A stretch of DNA of 38,101 nt from Campylobacterales bacterium (GTDB lineage Bacteria > Campylobacterota > Campylobacteria > Campylobacterales > Sulfurimonadaceae): the NCBI GenBank assembly GCA_026390135.1, contig JAPLGN010000025.1, positions 1 through 38,101 on the forward strand. The letters run 5' to 3'. Shown in pieces: positions 16,328-24,541 of this stretch. The translations under genes were made by a program, and so were the position numbers. The number at the start of each line of letters is the position of its first letter. Within the stretch, counting starts at the first letter, position 1. The notes below the pieces were generated by a model. That model did not search any database. It was not told the origin of the DNA and saw only the letters and a list, made by a program, of their open reading frames with translations.

Positions 16328-16808
16328 TGGTGATATTCCCATTTAAAATTTTACGAATAAGATCCGAAATTCCAATATGAAGATTGTAATTGCGGATCGG
16401 AAAATCGAGTGTTTCATCGACGAGATTAATGGTATAACTGCTCAAATATTTTCCTAAAATTTCTAAATCAATAGGCTGATAGATTTCATTAGTAATTTTT
16501 GTACGGACCAGTTTCCCTTTCTCGTTGCTTTTGGCGATGGTAAATGCGAGCGTTTTAAGACTCATTAAATCGCACCAGCGCAGAAAGAATTCCGCTGTCA
16601 AGAGTTCGTTCGGATTCCCCTCCGGATCAAAGAGAAGTTTTTGCTCCCGCAGGGGGATGAGAACACTTAAAATAGCTTCTACAAAAGGAAGCGTTTTTTG
16701 TCTCCAAAAGGGAGCTTCATCGCTTCGCTCTAAAGTTGCAGAAATAGCACCTACAATAGCTGCTGAATTACCTGTAGCAAGGAGTGTTGGCATAGAATGT
16801 AATGTCAT
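16320..16808 (-). CDS. Unrecognised protein with a faint resemblance to conjugative coupling proteins
   Basis: A 162-residue protein that I cannot place with confidence. The stretch from about 28 to 95 (FWRQKTLPFVEAILSVLIPL followed by a leucine-rich helical region) recalls the helical part of TraD/TrbC/IcmO-type coupling ATPases. No Walker A or B motif is present, so it is not an active ATPase. It could be a small remnant, a domesticated domain or a chance likeness. The start (ATG 16808 or 16793) has no clear ribosome site. It is divergent from the DUF445 gene and overlaps the gene at 15896-16327 by 8 bases. Confidence 0.55.
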   Translation of the reverse strand: MTLHSMPTLLATGNSAAIVGAISATLERSDEAPFWRQKTLPFVEAILSVLIPLREQKLLFDPEGNPNELLTAEFFLRWCDLMSLKTLAFTIAKSNEKGKLVRTKITNEIYQPIDLEILGKYLSSYTINLVDETLDFPIRNYNLHIGISDLIRKILNGNITNV

Positions 16809-16843
16809 AGGAAATCTTTTTTACCGAACTGTAACCTTTTTTG

Positions 16844-16849
16844 TATAAT
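16844..16849 (+). promoter_or_regulatory. -10 element of the DUF445 gene
   Basis: A perfect TATAAT, 25 bases before the ATG at 16875, with AAAGGAGA (16863-16870) as ribosome site. No -35 match is seen. It lies in the divergent gap with the unrecognised minus-strand gene. Confidence 0.6.
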
Positions 16850-16874
16850 ATATGTATTAACTAAAGGAGATTAT

Positions 16875-17576
16875 ATGTTGGATAAAGGTTGGATGACAAA
16901 TGCAATTTCGTTAGGATTAGTAGGAAGTTCATACGCGGTTAGTGGAATAGGCTCTGATGTGTTACGAAGCGCAGGGTTGTTTGCCCTTTCAGGAGCGGTT
17001 ACCAATCAGCTTGCGATTCATATGCTGTTTGAAAAAGTACCGTTTATGTATGGATCTGGGATTATATTAGATCGTTTTGAATCGATACGAGAGGCATTGA
17101 AAACACTTATTATGGAACAGTTTTTTACTCCTGAAAAGATTGAAAGCTTTGTCTCTTCGCAAGAGCGCACCATTGATTTAGCCCCGATTATTGAAGTAAC
17201 TGATTTTACTCCAGCCTACAATGCATTGGTACGAAGTGTGATGGATTCGGCTTTGGGTGGAATGTTGGGTATGTTTGGAGGAGAAGCGATCATTGGCAAA
17301 CTCAAAGAGCCATTTTTAGAAAAAATCAAACTCTCTACGATTGAAATAGCGCAAAGTGAATCTTTTATCAATGCCTTAAATACTCATTTGCATCAAGGTG
17401 CCGGACATTTGACCGATACGATTGGAGAGATTGTTGAAATCCGTCTGGCAGAACTTACGCCAATAATGATCAAAGAGATGTTGCATGGACTTATGAAAGA
17501 GCATTTAGGATGGTTGGTTGTTTGGGGCGGAGTGTTTGGAGGCGCGATAGGAATTGTGTCAGCTTTCTTAATCTAA
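16875..17576 (+). CDS. DUF445-like membrane protein
   Basis: A 233-residue protein with hydrophobic segments at both ends (about 10-45 and 212-233) and a helical, mostly soluble middle. The run GAVTNQLAIHMLFEKVPFMY matches the signature of DUF445 proteins, a broad family of membrane-anchored proteins of unknown function. It has its own -10 box and a strong ribosome site, and is followed by the clpB promoter, so it is probably a single-gene transcript. No role can be given. Confidence 0.75.
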   Translation: MLDKGWMTNAISLGLVGSSYAVSGIGSDVLRSAGLFALSGAVTNQLAIHMLFEKVPFMYGSGIILDRFESIREALKTLIMEQFFTPEKIESFVSSQERTIDLAPIIEVTDFTPAYNALVRSVMDSALGGMLGMFGGEAIIGKLKEPFLEKIKLSTIEIAQSESFINALNTHLHQGAGHLTDTIGEIVEIRLAELTPIMIKEMLHGLMKEHLGWLVVWGGVFGGAIGIVSAFLI

Positions 17577-17594
17577 ATAATTTTACTTAAAAGA

Positions 17595-17615
17595 CTTGAC
17601 AACAAGTGACTCAAA
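17595..17615 (+). promoter_or_regulatory. HAIR-like operator (HspR-binding type) at clpB
   Basis: CTTGACA, a 7-base spacer and ACTCAAA match the HspR-associated inverted repeat (CTTGAGT-N7-ACTCAAG) at 11 of 14 positions with the exact spacing. It covers the -35 box of the clpB promoter, which is where a repressor would act. HspR is known to control clpB in Helicobacter and Campylobacter. hspR itself is not in the window. Confidence 0.65.
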
Positions 17616-17625
17616 GTATTATAAT
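17596..17625 (+). promoter_or_regulatory. Consensus sigma-70 promoter of clpB
   Basis: TTGACA (17596-17601) and TATAAT (17620-17625) are both perfect, with an 18-base spacer. This is the only promoter in the window where I see both boxes at consensus. AAGGA at 17643-17647 is the ribosome site. Confidence 0.8.
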
Positions 17626-17654
17626 TCTTGTAACTTAACAATAAGGATTTGATT

Positions 17655-20231
17655 ATGCAAAATATTTTTGAAAAACTAACTCACCAAATGACCGAGATGA
17701 TTGATTCATCTATTTCTTTAGCATTACTCAATAGAAACAGTGAAGCCGAGCCAATCCATTTTTTATGGGCATTGCTTGCCAATAGCAACTCACCGCTTAA
17801 TCAAGCATTGATGAAAATGAATGTAGATAAAACAGCCATTGAATTGGATGTAAAAAGTGTTGCAAGTAAGCTTCCAAGTGTTTCGAGCGTAACGAAGGAA
17901 AGTATTCGTCTATCACGTAATTTCGCACACGCATTAGAGCGCGCTACTGCAGAGATGGCGGTTAATGGTGATGCGTTTATTGCTATTGACACTTTCTTAG
18001 TAGGTAATCTCAGTCATCCCCCATTTAAAGATATTTTGGGAAAATATGTTGATGTCTTTGAATTACGTAAAACACTTGAATCTATGAGAGCAGGGCAAAA
18101 GATAGAGTCTCAAAGTGCGGATGAAAATCTCGAATCTCTTGCTAAATATGGGATTGATTTAACTAAAATGGCAGTGGAGGGGAAGCTATCCCCGGTGATC
18201 GGTCGTGATGAAGAGATTAGCCGTATGATGCAAATCTTGATTCGTAAAACGAAAAATAATCCCATCCTTTTGGGTGAACCTGGGGTGGGTAAGACTGCTT
18301 TGGTAGAGGGGTTGGCGCAACGGATCATTAGTAAAGAAGTACCGCTTAGTTTACAGAACAAAAAAGTCATTGCATTGGATATGAGTGCTCTTATTGCAGG
18401 GGCAAAGTATCGTGGCGAGTTTGAGGATCGTCTGAAAGCAGTGATCGATGAGGTTAAAAAAAGCGCTAATATAATCCTCTTTATCGATGAGATTCATACT
18501 ATTGTAGGAGCTGGGGCAGCTGAGGGATCGATGGATGCTGCCAATATACTCAAACCAGCGCTTGCAAGGGGAGAACTTCATACGATCGGAGCAACAACGC
18601 TTAAAGAATATCGTAAATATTTCGAAAAAGACGCGGCCCTCCAACGCCGTTTTCAACCTGTTCACGTCGAAGAACCCAGTGTCAATCAGACGTTGCAAAT
18701 TTTACGCGGACTCAAAGAGCGTTTAGAAGCGCATCATAGTATTACCATTACCGATTCAGCATTAGTTGCAGCAGCAAAATTGTCGGATCGATACATCAAT
18801 GATCGATTTTTACCGGACAAAGCGATTGATTTGATCGATGAAGCTGCCGCAGAACTTCGTATGCAAATCGAATCCGAACCTAATGCTTTGGCAAGTGTCA
18901 AGCGAAAAATGACTCAGTTACAAGTCGAAAATGAAGCATTAAAGATGGAAGAGAGTGCTGCAAATACCAAGCGTCTAGAAGAAATTGTTAAAGAACTTGC
19001 TGATGTAAGTGAAGAACGCAGAAGTCTTGAAGCCCAGTTTGCACATGAAAAAGAAGAGTTTGATCGAGTTTCGAAGATTAAACGTGAAATTGAATCCAAG
19101 CGGCGTGAAGCGGATACTGCCCAGCAAAATGGTGATTTTAGCAAAGTTGCTGAACTCACACACGGTCAGATTCCTAAACTTCTCAATGAGGAAAAAGAGC
19201 TCCAAGAAAAATGGAAAGTAATGCAAGCTCAAGGAACATTACTTAAAAACAGTGTCGATGAAGCATCCATTGCCGGAGTGGTAAGCCGATGGACAAAAAT
19301 TCCTGTTAACAAGATGCTTCAAGGGGAAAAAGAAAAAATTCTACACATAGAAGATGAGCTTAATCGTGATGTTGTAGGACAAGAAAAAGCAACCCATGCG
19401 GTAGCACGTGCAATTAAGCGGAATAAAGCAGGACTCTCCGATAAAAGCCGTCCGATTGGATCGTTTTTATTCTTAGGACCTACAGGTGTAGGGAAAACAC
19501 AGACGGCAAAGACCTTGGCAAAGTTTCTGTTCGACAGCAGTGAATCGATGATTCGTATTGATATGTCTGAGTATATGGAAAAACATGCGGTATCACGTCT
19601 CGTTGGTGCGCCTCCGGGATATGTAGGATTTGATGAGGGTGGACAACTCACTGAAGCGGTACGCCGTAAACCGTACAGCGTTATTTTGTTCGATGAGGTA
19701 GAAAAAGCTCATCCGGATGTTTTCAATGTCTTGCTGCAGGTACTTGATGATGGACGTCTGACGGATAATAAAGGGGTTGTAGTTGATTTTACGAACACCA
19801 TTATTATTTTGACTTCCAATATCGCCAGTGATAAGATTATGGTACATCATGGAGAGAGTGGTCTGGAAGAGATGGTGTTAGGTGAACTCAAGCAACATTT
19901 TAAACCAGAGTTCTTGAACCGCTTGGACGATGTTGTGGTGTTCAATCCATTGGGTGAAGCTCAAATTTTGAGCATTGTAGATCTTTTCTTTGCAGACATT
20001 GTTGCCAAAGTGGAAGAGCGTGATATAACCTTAACATTGAGTGATGCAGCAAAACACTATATTGCAGAAGCTGGATTTGATCCGGTATACGGTGCACGTC
20101 CACTTAAGCGAGCATTGTATGAGATAGTAGAAGACCGTTTGGCTGATTTGATTCTCGGCGGTGAAGTGACGGAAGGCTCATCGGTAGCTTTTGATACGGT
20201 AGATGGAGAGATAACAGTGAGTGTGGCATAA
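17655..20231 (+). CDS. clpB: ATP-dependent chaperone ClpB
   Basis: ClpB is the ring-shaped disaggregase that works with DnaK after heat or other protein stress. The 858-residue protein has the Clp N domain (about 1-145), a first AAA+ module with [10 protein letters not shown] and [12 protein letters not shown], and a long coiled-coil middle domain (about 400-520). That middle domain separates ClpB from ClpA/C. The second AAA+ module has [12 protein letters not shown] and [12 protein letters not shown], and a C-terminal domain follows. ATG 17655 is preferred over TTG 17649 because AAGGA lies 7 bases upstream. Heat-shock control by HspR is inferred from the operator. Confidence 0.97.
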   Translation: MQNIFEKLTHQMTEMIDSSISLALLNRNSEAEPIHFLWALLANSNSPLNQALMKMNVDKTAIELDVKSVASKLPSVSSVTKESIRLSRNFAHALERATAEMAVNGDAFIAIDTFLVGNLSHPPFKDILGKYVDVFELRKTLESMRAGQKIESQSADENLESLAKYGIDLTKMAVEGKLSPVIGRDEEISRMMQILIRKTKNNPILLGEPGVGKTALVEGLAQRIISKEVPLSLQNKKVIALDMSALIAGAKYRGEFEDRLKAVIDEVKKSANIILFIDEIHTIVGAGAAEGSMDAANILKPALARGELHTIGATTLKEYRKYFEKDAALQRRFQPVHVEEPSVNQTLQILRGLKERLEAHHSITITDSALVAAAKLSDRYINDRFLPDKAIDLIDEAAAELRMQIESEPNALASVKRKMTQLQVENEALKMEESAANTKRLEEIVKELADVSEERRSLEAQFAHEKEEFDRVSKIKREIESKRREADTAQQNGDFSKVAELTHGQIPKLLNEEKELQEKWKVMQAQGTLLKNSVDEASIAGVVSRWTKIPVNKMLQGEKEKILHIEDELNRDVVGQEKATHAVARAIKRNKAGLSDKSRPIGSFLFLGPTGVGKTQTAKTLAKFLFDSSESMIRIDMSEYMEKHAVSRLVGAPPGYVGFDEGGQLTEAVRRKPYSVILFDEVEKAHPDVFNVLLQVLDDGRLTDNKGVVVDFTNTIIILTSNIASDKIMVHHGESGLEEMVLGELKQHFKPEFLNRLDDVVVFNPLGEAQILSIVDLFFADIVAKVEERDITLTLSDAAKHYIAEAGFDPVYGARPLKRALYEIVEDRLADLILGGEVTEGSSVAFDTVDGEITVSVA

Positions 20232-20238
20232 TTACACC

Positions 20239-20598
20239 ATGCAAAAAATTATTCTTACTTTTCTTTTTATTTTTGGAATACAAGTGTTTGGATGTACTGG
20301 TGATTGCATGACCTGTCATCCTGCGCTTCTAAAAAATATCGATTCAGACAAGCGGCACAAACCGATGACAACCTGCATCAAATGTCACGCCGCTAATCCT
20401 GAGAAAATGGCGGATTGCGGAAGCGATTGTTTTGCATGTCATCCCGTTGCAAAAATTGAGGCTGCGCGTGTTCCTGAACATGCGATTATTCGTGAATGCA
20501 GGGATTGTCATATGAAACTTAAAACGACAATTCAGATTGACACTTTGCCTAATGGACAATCAAGTATGCCAATGCTGAGAGATTTTCTCAATCCCTAG
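20239..20598 (+). CDS. Small periplasmic tetraheme cytochrome c
   Basis: A 119-residue protein with a signal peptide (about 1-18) and four CxxCH heme-binding motifs: CMTCH, CIKCH, CFACH and CRDCH. Several other histidines could be axial ligands. Cysteine 19 directly after VFG could also be lipidated, although Phe in that position is unusual for a lipobox. It should act in periplasmic electron transfer, partner unknown. The start is ATG 20239, 7 bases after the clpB stop, with no clear ribosome site; it may rely on clpB read-through. Its 3' end overlaps the convergent gene by 4 bases. Confidence 0.8.
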   Translation: MQKIILTFLFIFGIQVFGCTGDCMTCHPALLKNIDSDKRHKPMTTCIKCHAANPEKMADCGSDCFACHPVAKIEAARVPEHAIIRECRDCHMKLKTTIQIDTLPNGQSSMPMLRDFLNP

Positions 20599-21119
20599 GC
20601 ATACATTGGTTCAAACATTTGACTGAAGCCGTCGATTATTTTTTGTAAAAGTTTTTGAGCTTCATTTATTGTTTTTTCGTTTGATTTTACATTTTTCAGT
20701 GCATTGTCAAAAACATCAACTATCCTTTTTTTTGCATAATCTTTAACCGTTTCATCACTATTCTTCAAATTGCTCATCAGTTTTGTTACATCCGAAACTA
20801 CTTTATTGATCGGAGACGTTGAATTTTGATCTTCGAGTTCTTTCATAAATTTATCGATGTAAGGTTGGGCTTTTTTCATAAAAGCATCAATTTCTTTTTG
20901 ATCTTGTTTGCTAATACCGTTACTGTCAAGTTTAAAAGAAAACGCTTGCAAGGATGAAAACGAAAAAGAGGTTGATTTTGAGGTATCATCTTGACGTGAT
21001 GCAAGTGAAAGTTCTTGGGTATTCTCAAAATTAAGTGACAATGTGTCACCACTGCTGGTTTTCATATCAATTGAAAGTTCATGAGAACGATAGGCACTCA
21101 ATGATGTAGAAGAGAGCAT
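20595..21119 (-). CDS. Unrecognised serine-rich, helical protein
   Basis: A 174-residue protein without signal peptide or membrane segment. The first 65 residues are rich in Ser and Thr and low in charge (for example STSFSFSSLQAFSFKLD). The rest is strongly helical with many Lys and Asp. The segment SKQDQKEIDAFMKKAQPYID begins the helical part. I do not recognise the family. The start is well supported by AAAGG (21125-21129). It stands alone, convergent with the tetraheme cytochrome and divergent from rpmH. Confidence 0.65.
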   Translation of the reverse strand: MLSSTSLSAYRSHELSIDMKTSSGDTLSLNFENTQELSLASRQDDTSKSTSFSFSSLQAFSFKLDSNGISKQDQKEIDAFMKKAQPYIDKFMKELEDQNSTSPINKVVSDVTKLMSNLKNSDETVKDYAKKRIVDVFDNALKNVKSNEKTINEAQKLLQKIIDGFSQMFEPMYA

Positions 21120-21231
21120 TTAAAACCTTTACATGGTAAATATAAGTATTAGATTAGCAATATCGGCACTCTTTGAGAGAAGATGTAATAAGCTTGCGGA
21201 AAGCCTAATAGCAGTTTAAGTAAGATTTAGT

Positions 21232-21237
21232 TAACAT
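21232..21237 (+). promoter_or_regulatory. Possible -10 element of rpmH
   Basis: TAACAT lies 31 bases before the rpmH ATG, with AAAGGGA (21256-21262) as ribosome site. One mismatch from consensus and no -35 box, so this is tentative. Confidence 0.35.
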
Positions 21238-21268
21238 TGCGAGCTAAAAATACACAAAGGGAATGTCT

Positions 21269-21403
21269 ATGAAAAGAACATACCAACCGCATAATACGCC
21301 ACGTAAACGTACGCATGGTTTTCGTGCACGTATGGCGACTAAAAATGGCCGTCGCGTATTGAACGCTCGTCGTGCAAAAGGTAGAAAGCGATTGGCTGTA
21401 TAA
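21269..21403 (+). CDS. rpmH: Large ribosomal subunit protein bL34
   Basis: A 44-residue, very basic protein: it opens [20 protein letters not shown], continues [19 protein letters not shown] and ends KRLAV, which is L34 over its whole length. It sits in the 50S subunit. AAAGGGA 6 bases before the ATG supports the start. It is followed at once by rnpA, an order kept in nearly all bacteria. This gene is shorter than usual gene-finding cut-offs. Confidence 0.97.
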   Translation: MKRTYQPHNTPRKRTHGFRARMATKNGRRVLNARRAKGRKRLAV

Positions 21404-21414
21404 TCAGTCCATCG

Positions 21415-21759
21415 ATGTTGAAGCTCAACTCAGAGTTCCAACGAGTTTATAAGCGCGGTAAAAGTGCTCACAGCACTTCTATTGCGTTATTTTATCTCCC
21501 CTTAGAGGGAGAAAAAAAAGTCGGATATACCGCCAGTAAAAAGGTTGGTAATGCCGTCATTCGTAACCATTGTAAGAGACGCCTTCGGGCTTTGATGCGA
21601 GAATATTCAGATCAGCTTTGTGATGGATTGTATGTGTGGGTAGCAAAAGAACCTTTACACAGCAATGAGTTTACGGACGTGCGACGAGATTTTAGATACG
21701 TTTTAAAGCGGGTAAATGCCATTTTAGTGAGTAATGATGATAAGAAAACTTTTTCTTAA
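21415..21759 (+). CDS. rnpA: Ribonuclease P protein component
   Basis: RnpA is the protein subunit that helps the RNase P RNA trim the 5' ends of tRNA precursors. The 114-residue protein has SEFQRVYKRGKSAH near its start and the RNA-binding signature KKVGNAVIRNHCKRRLR (about 41-57), with the expected basic charge. ATG 21415 lies 11 bases after rpmH with no strong ribosome site; it may be coupled to rpmH. Its end overlaps yidD by 26 bases. Confidence 0.95.
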   Translation: MLKLNSEFQRVYKRGKSAHSTSIALFYLPLEGEKKVGYTASKKVGNAVIRNHCKRRLRALMREYSDQLCDGLYVWVAKEPLHSNEFTDVRRDFRYVLKRVNAILVSNDDKKTFS

Positions 21760-22069
21760 GCTCCTTTGGCTTTACCGGCACTCTTTTTCTTTAGTGACGC
21801 GCGGTTCGTGTCGTCACTATCCTTCATGTTCAGAATATGCTCTCTGGCAGTTCGAAACAAATTCCCTTCATAAAGCTTTTGGTGCCACATTTTTACGAAT
21901 TTGTAGATGCAATCAACTCTTCCGTGGTGGGATTGATTATCCGATTATCAAAAAACCAAGTATAAATCCATCCAATCTCTCACTAATTACGGTAAAATAT
22001 TGGTATATTCCTTATAAACAGAATTATTTTCTGATTAAAAATTTTAGGTACAAAGGGTCCAAGTGTTAG
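21734..22069 (+). CDS. yidD: Membrane protein insertion efficiency factor YidD
   Basis: YidD is a small inner-face membrane-associated protein that assists YidC. The family core is clear: amphipathic N-terminal helix (IRKLFLKLLWLYRHS), then CRHYPSCSEYALWQF with its conserved cysteines, and RICRCNQLFRGGIDYP. At 111 residues it carries about 35 extra residues after the core, rich in aromatic and basic residues. Two ATGs at 21734 and 21737 are both possible starts. It overlaps rnpA upstream and the GTG of yidC downstream by 7 bases. Confidence 0.9.
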   Translation: MMIRKLFLKLLWLYRHSFSLVTRGSCRHYPSCSEYALWQFETNSLHKAFGATFLRICRCNQLFRGGIDYPIIKKPSINPSNLSLITVKYWYIPYKQNYFLIKNFRYKGSKC

Positions 22070-23691
22070 AAAAATTGTCTCCTAATCAGCGTTTGTTGTT
22101 TGCTGTCGCGCTTTCGTTCGCGTTCTTTATCGGCTACACAACGCTCTTTCCTCCCAAAGCACCCAACAGTGCAGATACTAATAAATCGGTTCAAACGGCT
22201 TCCGCAACATCAGCAGCGGTTACACAAAGTACTACGATACAGAGTGTTACAAATGGTACTGATGCTAATAAAAGTGATTTTTCGACTGTCAAAACGGTGA
22301 CAAGCGATACGCTAACAAGTATTAATGCTAAAGAGTTTTCACTCAAAGTTGATACATTAGGGCGAATTTCATCCGTTGTGTTGAAAAATATTAAACATGA
22401 TAGTAAAGATGGTAAATTAGCAGAATTGATTCCTGTTGAGGGTGCTAAACCATTACAAATGCGTTTTGCTGATGAGGCACTTGATGCGTTAGCGCAAAAA
22501 ACACCTTTTAGCAGTAATGCGGATGATATCGTTTTAGGCGAAAATGGCAAAGCAGAAGTTACTTTTACTCAAATCTTACCAAATTTGACCGTAACAAAAA
22601 ACGTAACTTTCTTTGCCGATGGCCATTATGAAGCAAATATCAACCTCTCGGAAGATAAAAAATATTTCTTGTATCTTGGGCAACATCCAGCGATTAACGA
22701 CAAAATGATGACCGTTATCGGCGGGATGGTTTATGCAGGGGACAAGTTAACAACTATTTTCAAAGATGGCAAGGTAGAAGGACGTACTATTTTTAGTGAT
22801 GTTCATCTTGTTTCGGGATTTGATCAGTATTATGCAACGATTATGTACGGATTTGATAAGTCAACGCAAGTAATTGTTGAGCGGGATATTAATGATAATC
22901 CTGTAAGTTATTTAGAAGGTACGAAAATCTTTGCTTTCAAAGGGTATATCGGGCCAAAAGAGTATAAGGCACTTAATGCCATCGATCCTGTTCTTGTTAA
23001 CGCGATAGAATTTGGATTTTTCACCTTTGTAGCTGGTCCAATTTTTAAAATATTGCTGTGGTTACACGGTATTTTTGGTAACTGGGGATGGTCTATTATT
23101 GCCCTTACGGCATTGATTCGTATGGTTCTCTACCCTTTGACACAAAAGGGCATGGTCTCTATGCAAAAGATCAAAGAGATTGCACCACGTATTAAAGAAG
23201 TTCAAGAGAAATACAAGGGTGATCCACAGCGTATGAATGCAGCTGTTATGGAGATGTATAAAAAACACGGGGCTAATCCATTGGGTGGATGTTTACCGTT
23301 ATTGCTTCAAATTCCAGTGTTCTTCGCGATTTATCGTGTATTACTCAATGCCGTTGAGCTTCAAGGTGCTCCATGGATTCTTTGGGTAACCGATTTGTCA
23401 CGTATGGATCCATACTATATTTTGCCTATTCTAATGGGTGCAACGATGTTTTACCAACAAAAAATTACCCCGAGTAATTTTACTGATCCATTGCAAGAGA
23501 AGATTTTTAAATTTTTACCAATTATCTTTACGTTCTTTTTCTTTACATTCCCAGCAGGGCTTGTGTTGTACTGGTTCATCAACAACATATTCTCGATTGC
23601 TCAACAATATTTAGTAAACAAACAATTTCAAGCGTCACGAGTGGCTCGGCACGAGGCGCATCTTGCGGAGAAGCACCATGAAAAAGATTGA
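22063..23691 (+). CDS. yidC: Membrane protein insertase YidC
   Basis: A 542-residue insertase of the inner membrane. It has an N-terminal membrane segment (about 10-28), a Ser/Thr/Ala-rich linker, a periplasmic beta domain (about 80-300) and the conserved C-terminal five-helix domain (about 320-520). The latter has WGWSIIALTALIRMVLYPLT, the ENPLGGCLP-like motif GANPLGGCLPLLLQIPVF and PAGLVLYWFINNIFSI. The start is GTG 22063 inside the end of yidD. The C-terminus is basic (ARHEAHLAEKHHEKD), as expected for ribosome contact. It overlaps jag by 14 bases. Confidence 0.97.
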   Translation: MLEKLSPNQRLLFAVALSFAFFIGYTTLFPPKAPNSADTNKSVQTASATSAAVTQSTTIQSVTNGTDANKSDFSTVKTVTSDTLTSINAKEFSLKVDTLGRISSVVLKNIKHDSKDGKLAELIPVEGAKPLQMRFADEALDALAQKTPFSSNADDIVLGENGKAEVTFTQILPNLTVTKNVTFFADGHYEANINLSEDKKYFLYLGQHPAINDKMMTVIGGMVYAGDKLTTIFKDGKVEGRTIFSDVHLVSGFDQYYATIMYGFDKSTQVIVERDINDNPVSYLEGTKIFAFKGYIGPKEYKALNAIDPVLVNAIEFGFFTFVAGPIFKILLWLHGIFGNWGWSIIALTALIRMVLYPLTQKGMVSMQKIKEIAPRIKEVQEKYKGDPQRMNAAVMEMYKKHGANPLGGCLPLLLQIPVFFAIYRVLLNAVELQGAPWILWVTDLSRMDPYYILPILMGATMFYQQKITPSNFTDPLQEKIFKFLPIIFTFFFFTFPAGLVLYWFINNIFSIAQQYLVNKQFQASRVARHEAHLAEKHHEKD

Positions 23692-24541
23692 AGCTGATAC
23701 ATTAGAACTCGCCTACGCTCAAGCAGCGAGTGCATTTGGATGTTCGGTTACCCAGCTTCAAGTTGAAATTATCCAATTTCCCACCAAAGGGATTTTGGGT
23801 CTTTTTAAAAAATCAGCTATTATTATTGCCAATCTTCCTTTTGTATCTGCGCCATCTAGCCTATCTCCTGTGGTTAACAACGTTCCTATTGATAATCATG
23901 CTGATGTATCTCCTAGCGAGCTATCTTCTGATGATGGAGTCGGCAATGACGAGTGTTTCCCAGAAGATGATTCCAGTCTTGATGATAGAAATGAAGAGTT
24001 ATTCGTAGTGCATGATGACGATGAAGATGAAGAGCACTATGATGATTACGCTATGGATGTTGCGTACGATGAAATGCCCATTGATGATTGTGCGCTCGAC
24101 GTTAAAGCAAAAATCAATGACTTGTTCAAGTCTACATGTTTTGATCTTAATGAAATAGACGTTAGCGTTTATGATGAACATACCTTGTTAGTAGAGCTCA
24201 GTGGTGCAGATTCAGCACTGATGATTGGTAAAGAGGGTTATCGCTATAAAGCACTTTCGTATATGTTATTCAACTGGATTAATGCAACCTACGGATTACA
24301 GTTGCGTCTTGAGATAGCGGAGTTTTTGAAAAACCAAGAAGAATCGATAGAACGCTATTTGGTAGGTGTGTGTGAAAATATCGAGCGTGACGGACGTGCA
24401 CAAACCAAAGTTTTAGACGGCGTATTGGTTCAAATCGCCCTCACACAGCTTCGAAGCCGTTACCCTGATCGTTACGTTGCAATTCGTTCAAGCCGTGATG
24501 GTGGTAAATTTATTATCATCAACAGTTATCACGAGTATTAA
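23678..24541 (+). CDS. jag: RNA-binding protein Jag/KhpB (Jag_N, KH, R3H)
   Basis: A 287-residue RNA-binding protein. The Jag_N domain is at the start (TLELAYAQAASAFGCSVTQL and PTKGILGLFKKSA). A long acidic linker (about 60-140; rich in Asp and Glu) follows. Then come a KH domain with LMIGKEGYRYKALSYMLF and an R3H-like C-terminus. The final Arg-rich stretch reads RDGGKFIIINSYHEY. ATG 23678 has GGAG 7 bases upstream. The gene lies between yidC and mnmE, its usual place. Its role in RNA metabolism is known for KhpB in other bacteria; the acidic linker is longer than in many relatives. Confidence 0.9.
   Translation: MKKIEADTLELAYAQAASAFGCSVTQLQVEIIQFPTKGILGLFKKSAIIIANLPFVSAPSSLSPVVNNVPIDNHADVSPSELSSDDGVGNDECFPEDDSSLDDRNEELFVVHDDDEDEEHYDDYAMDVAYDEMPIDDCALDVKAKINDLFKSTCFDLNEIDVSVYDEHTLLVELSGADSALMIGKEGYRYKALSYMLFNWINATYGLQLRLEIAEFLKNQEESIERYLVGVCENIERDGRAQTKVLDGVLVQIALTQLRSRYPDRYVAIRSSRDGGKFIIINSYHEY

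Noticed and set aside
23940-24090. Acidic low-complexity region in jag as a possible frameshift or foreign insert
   Set aside because: The frame is intact and both flanking domains are in register; acidic linkers are common in this protein.
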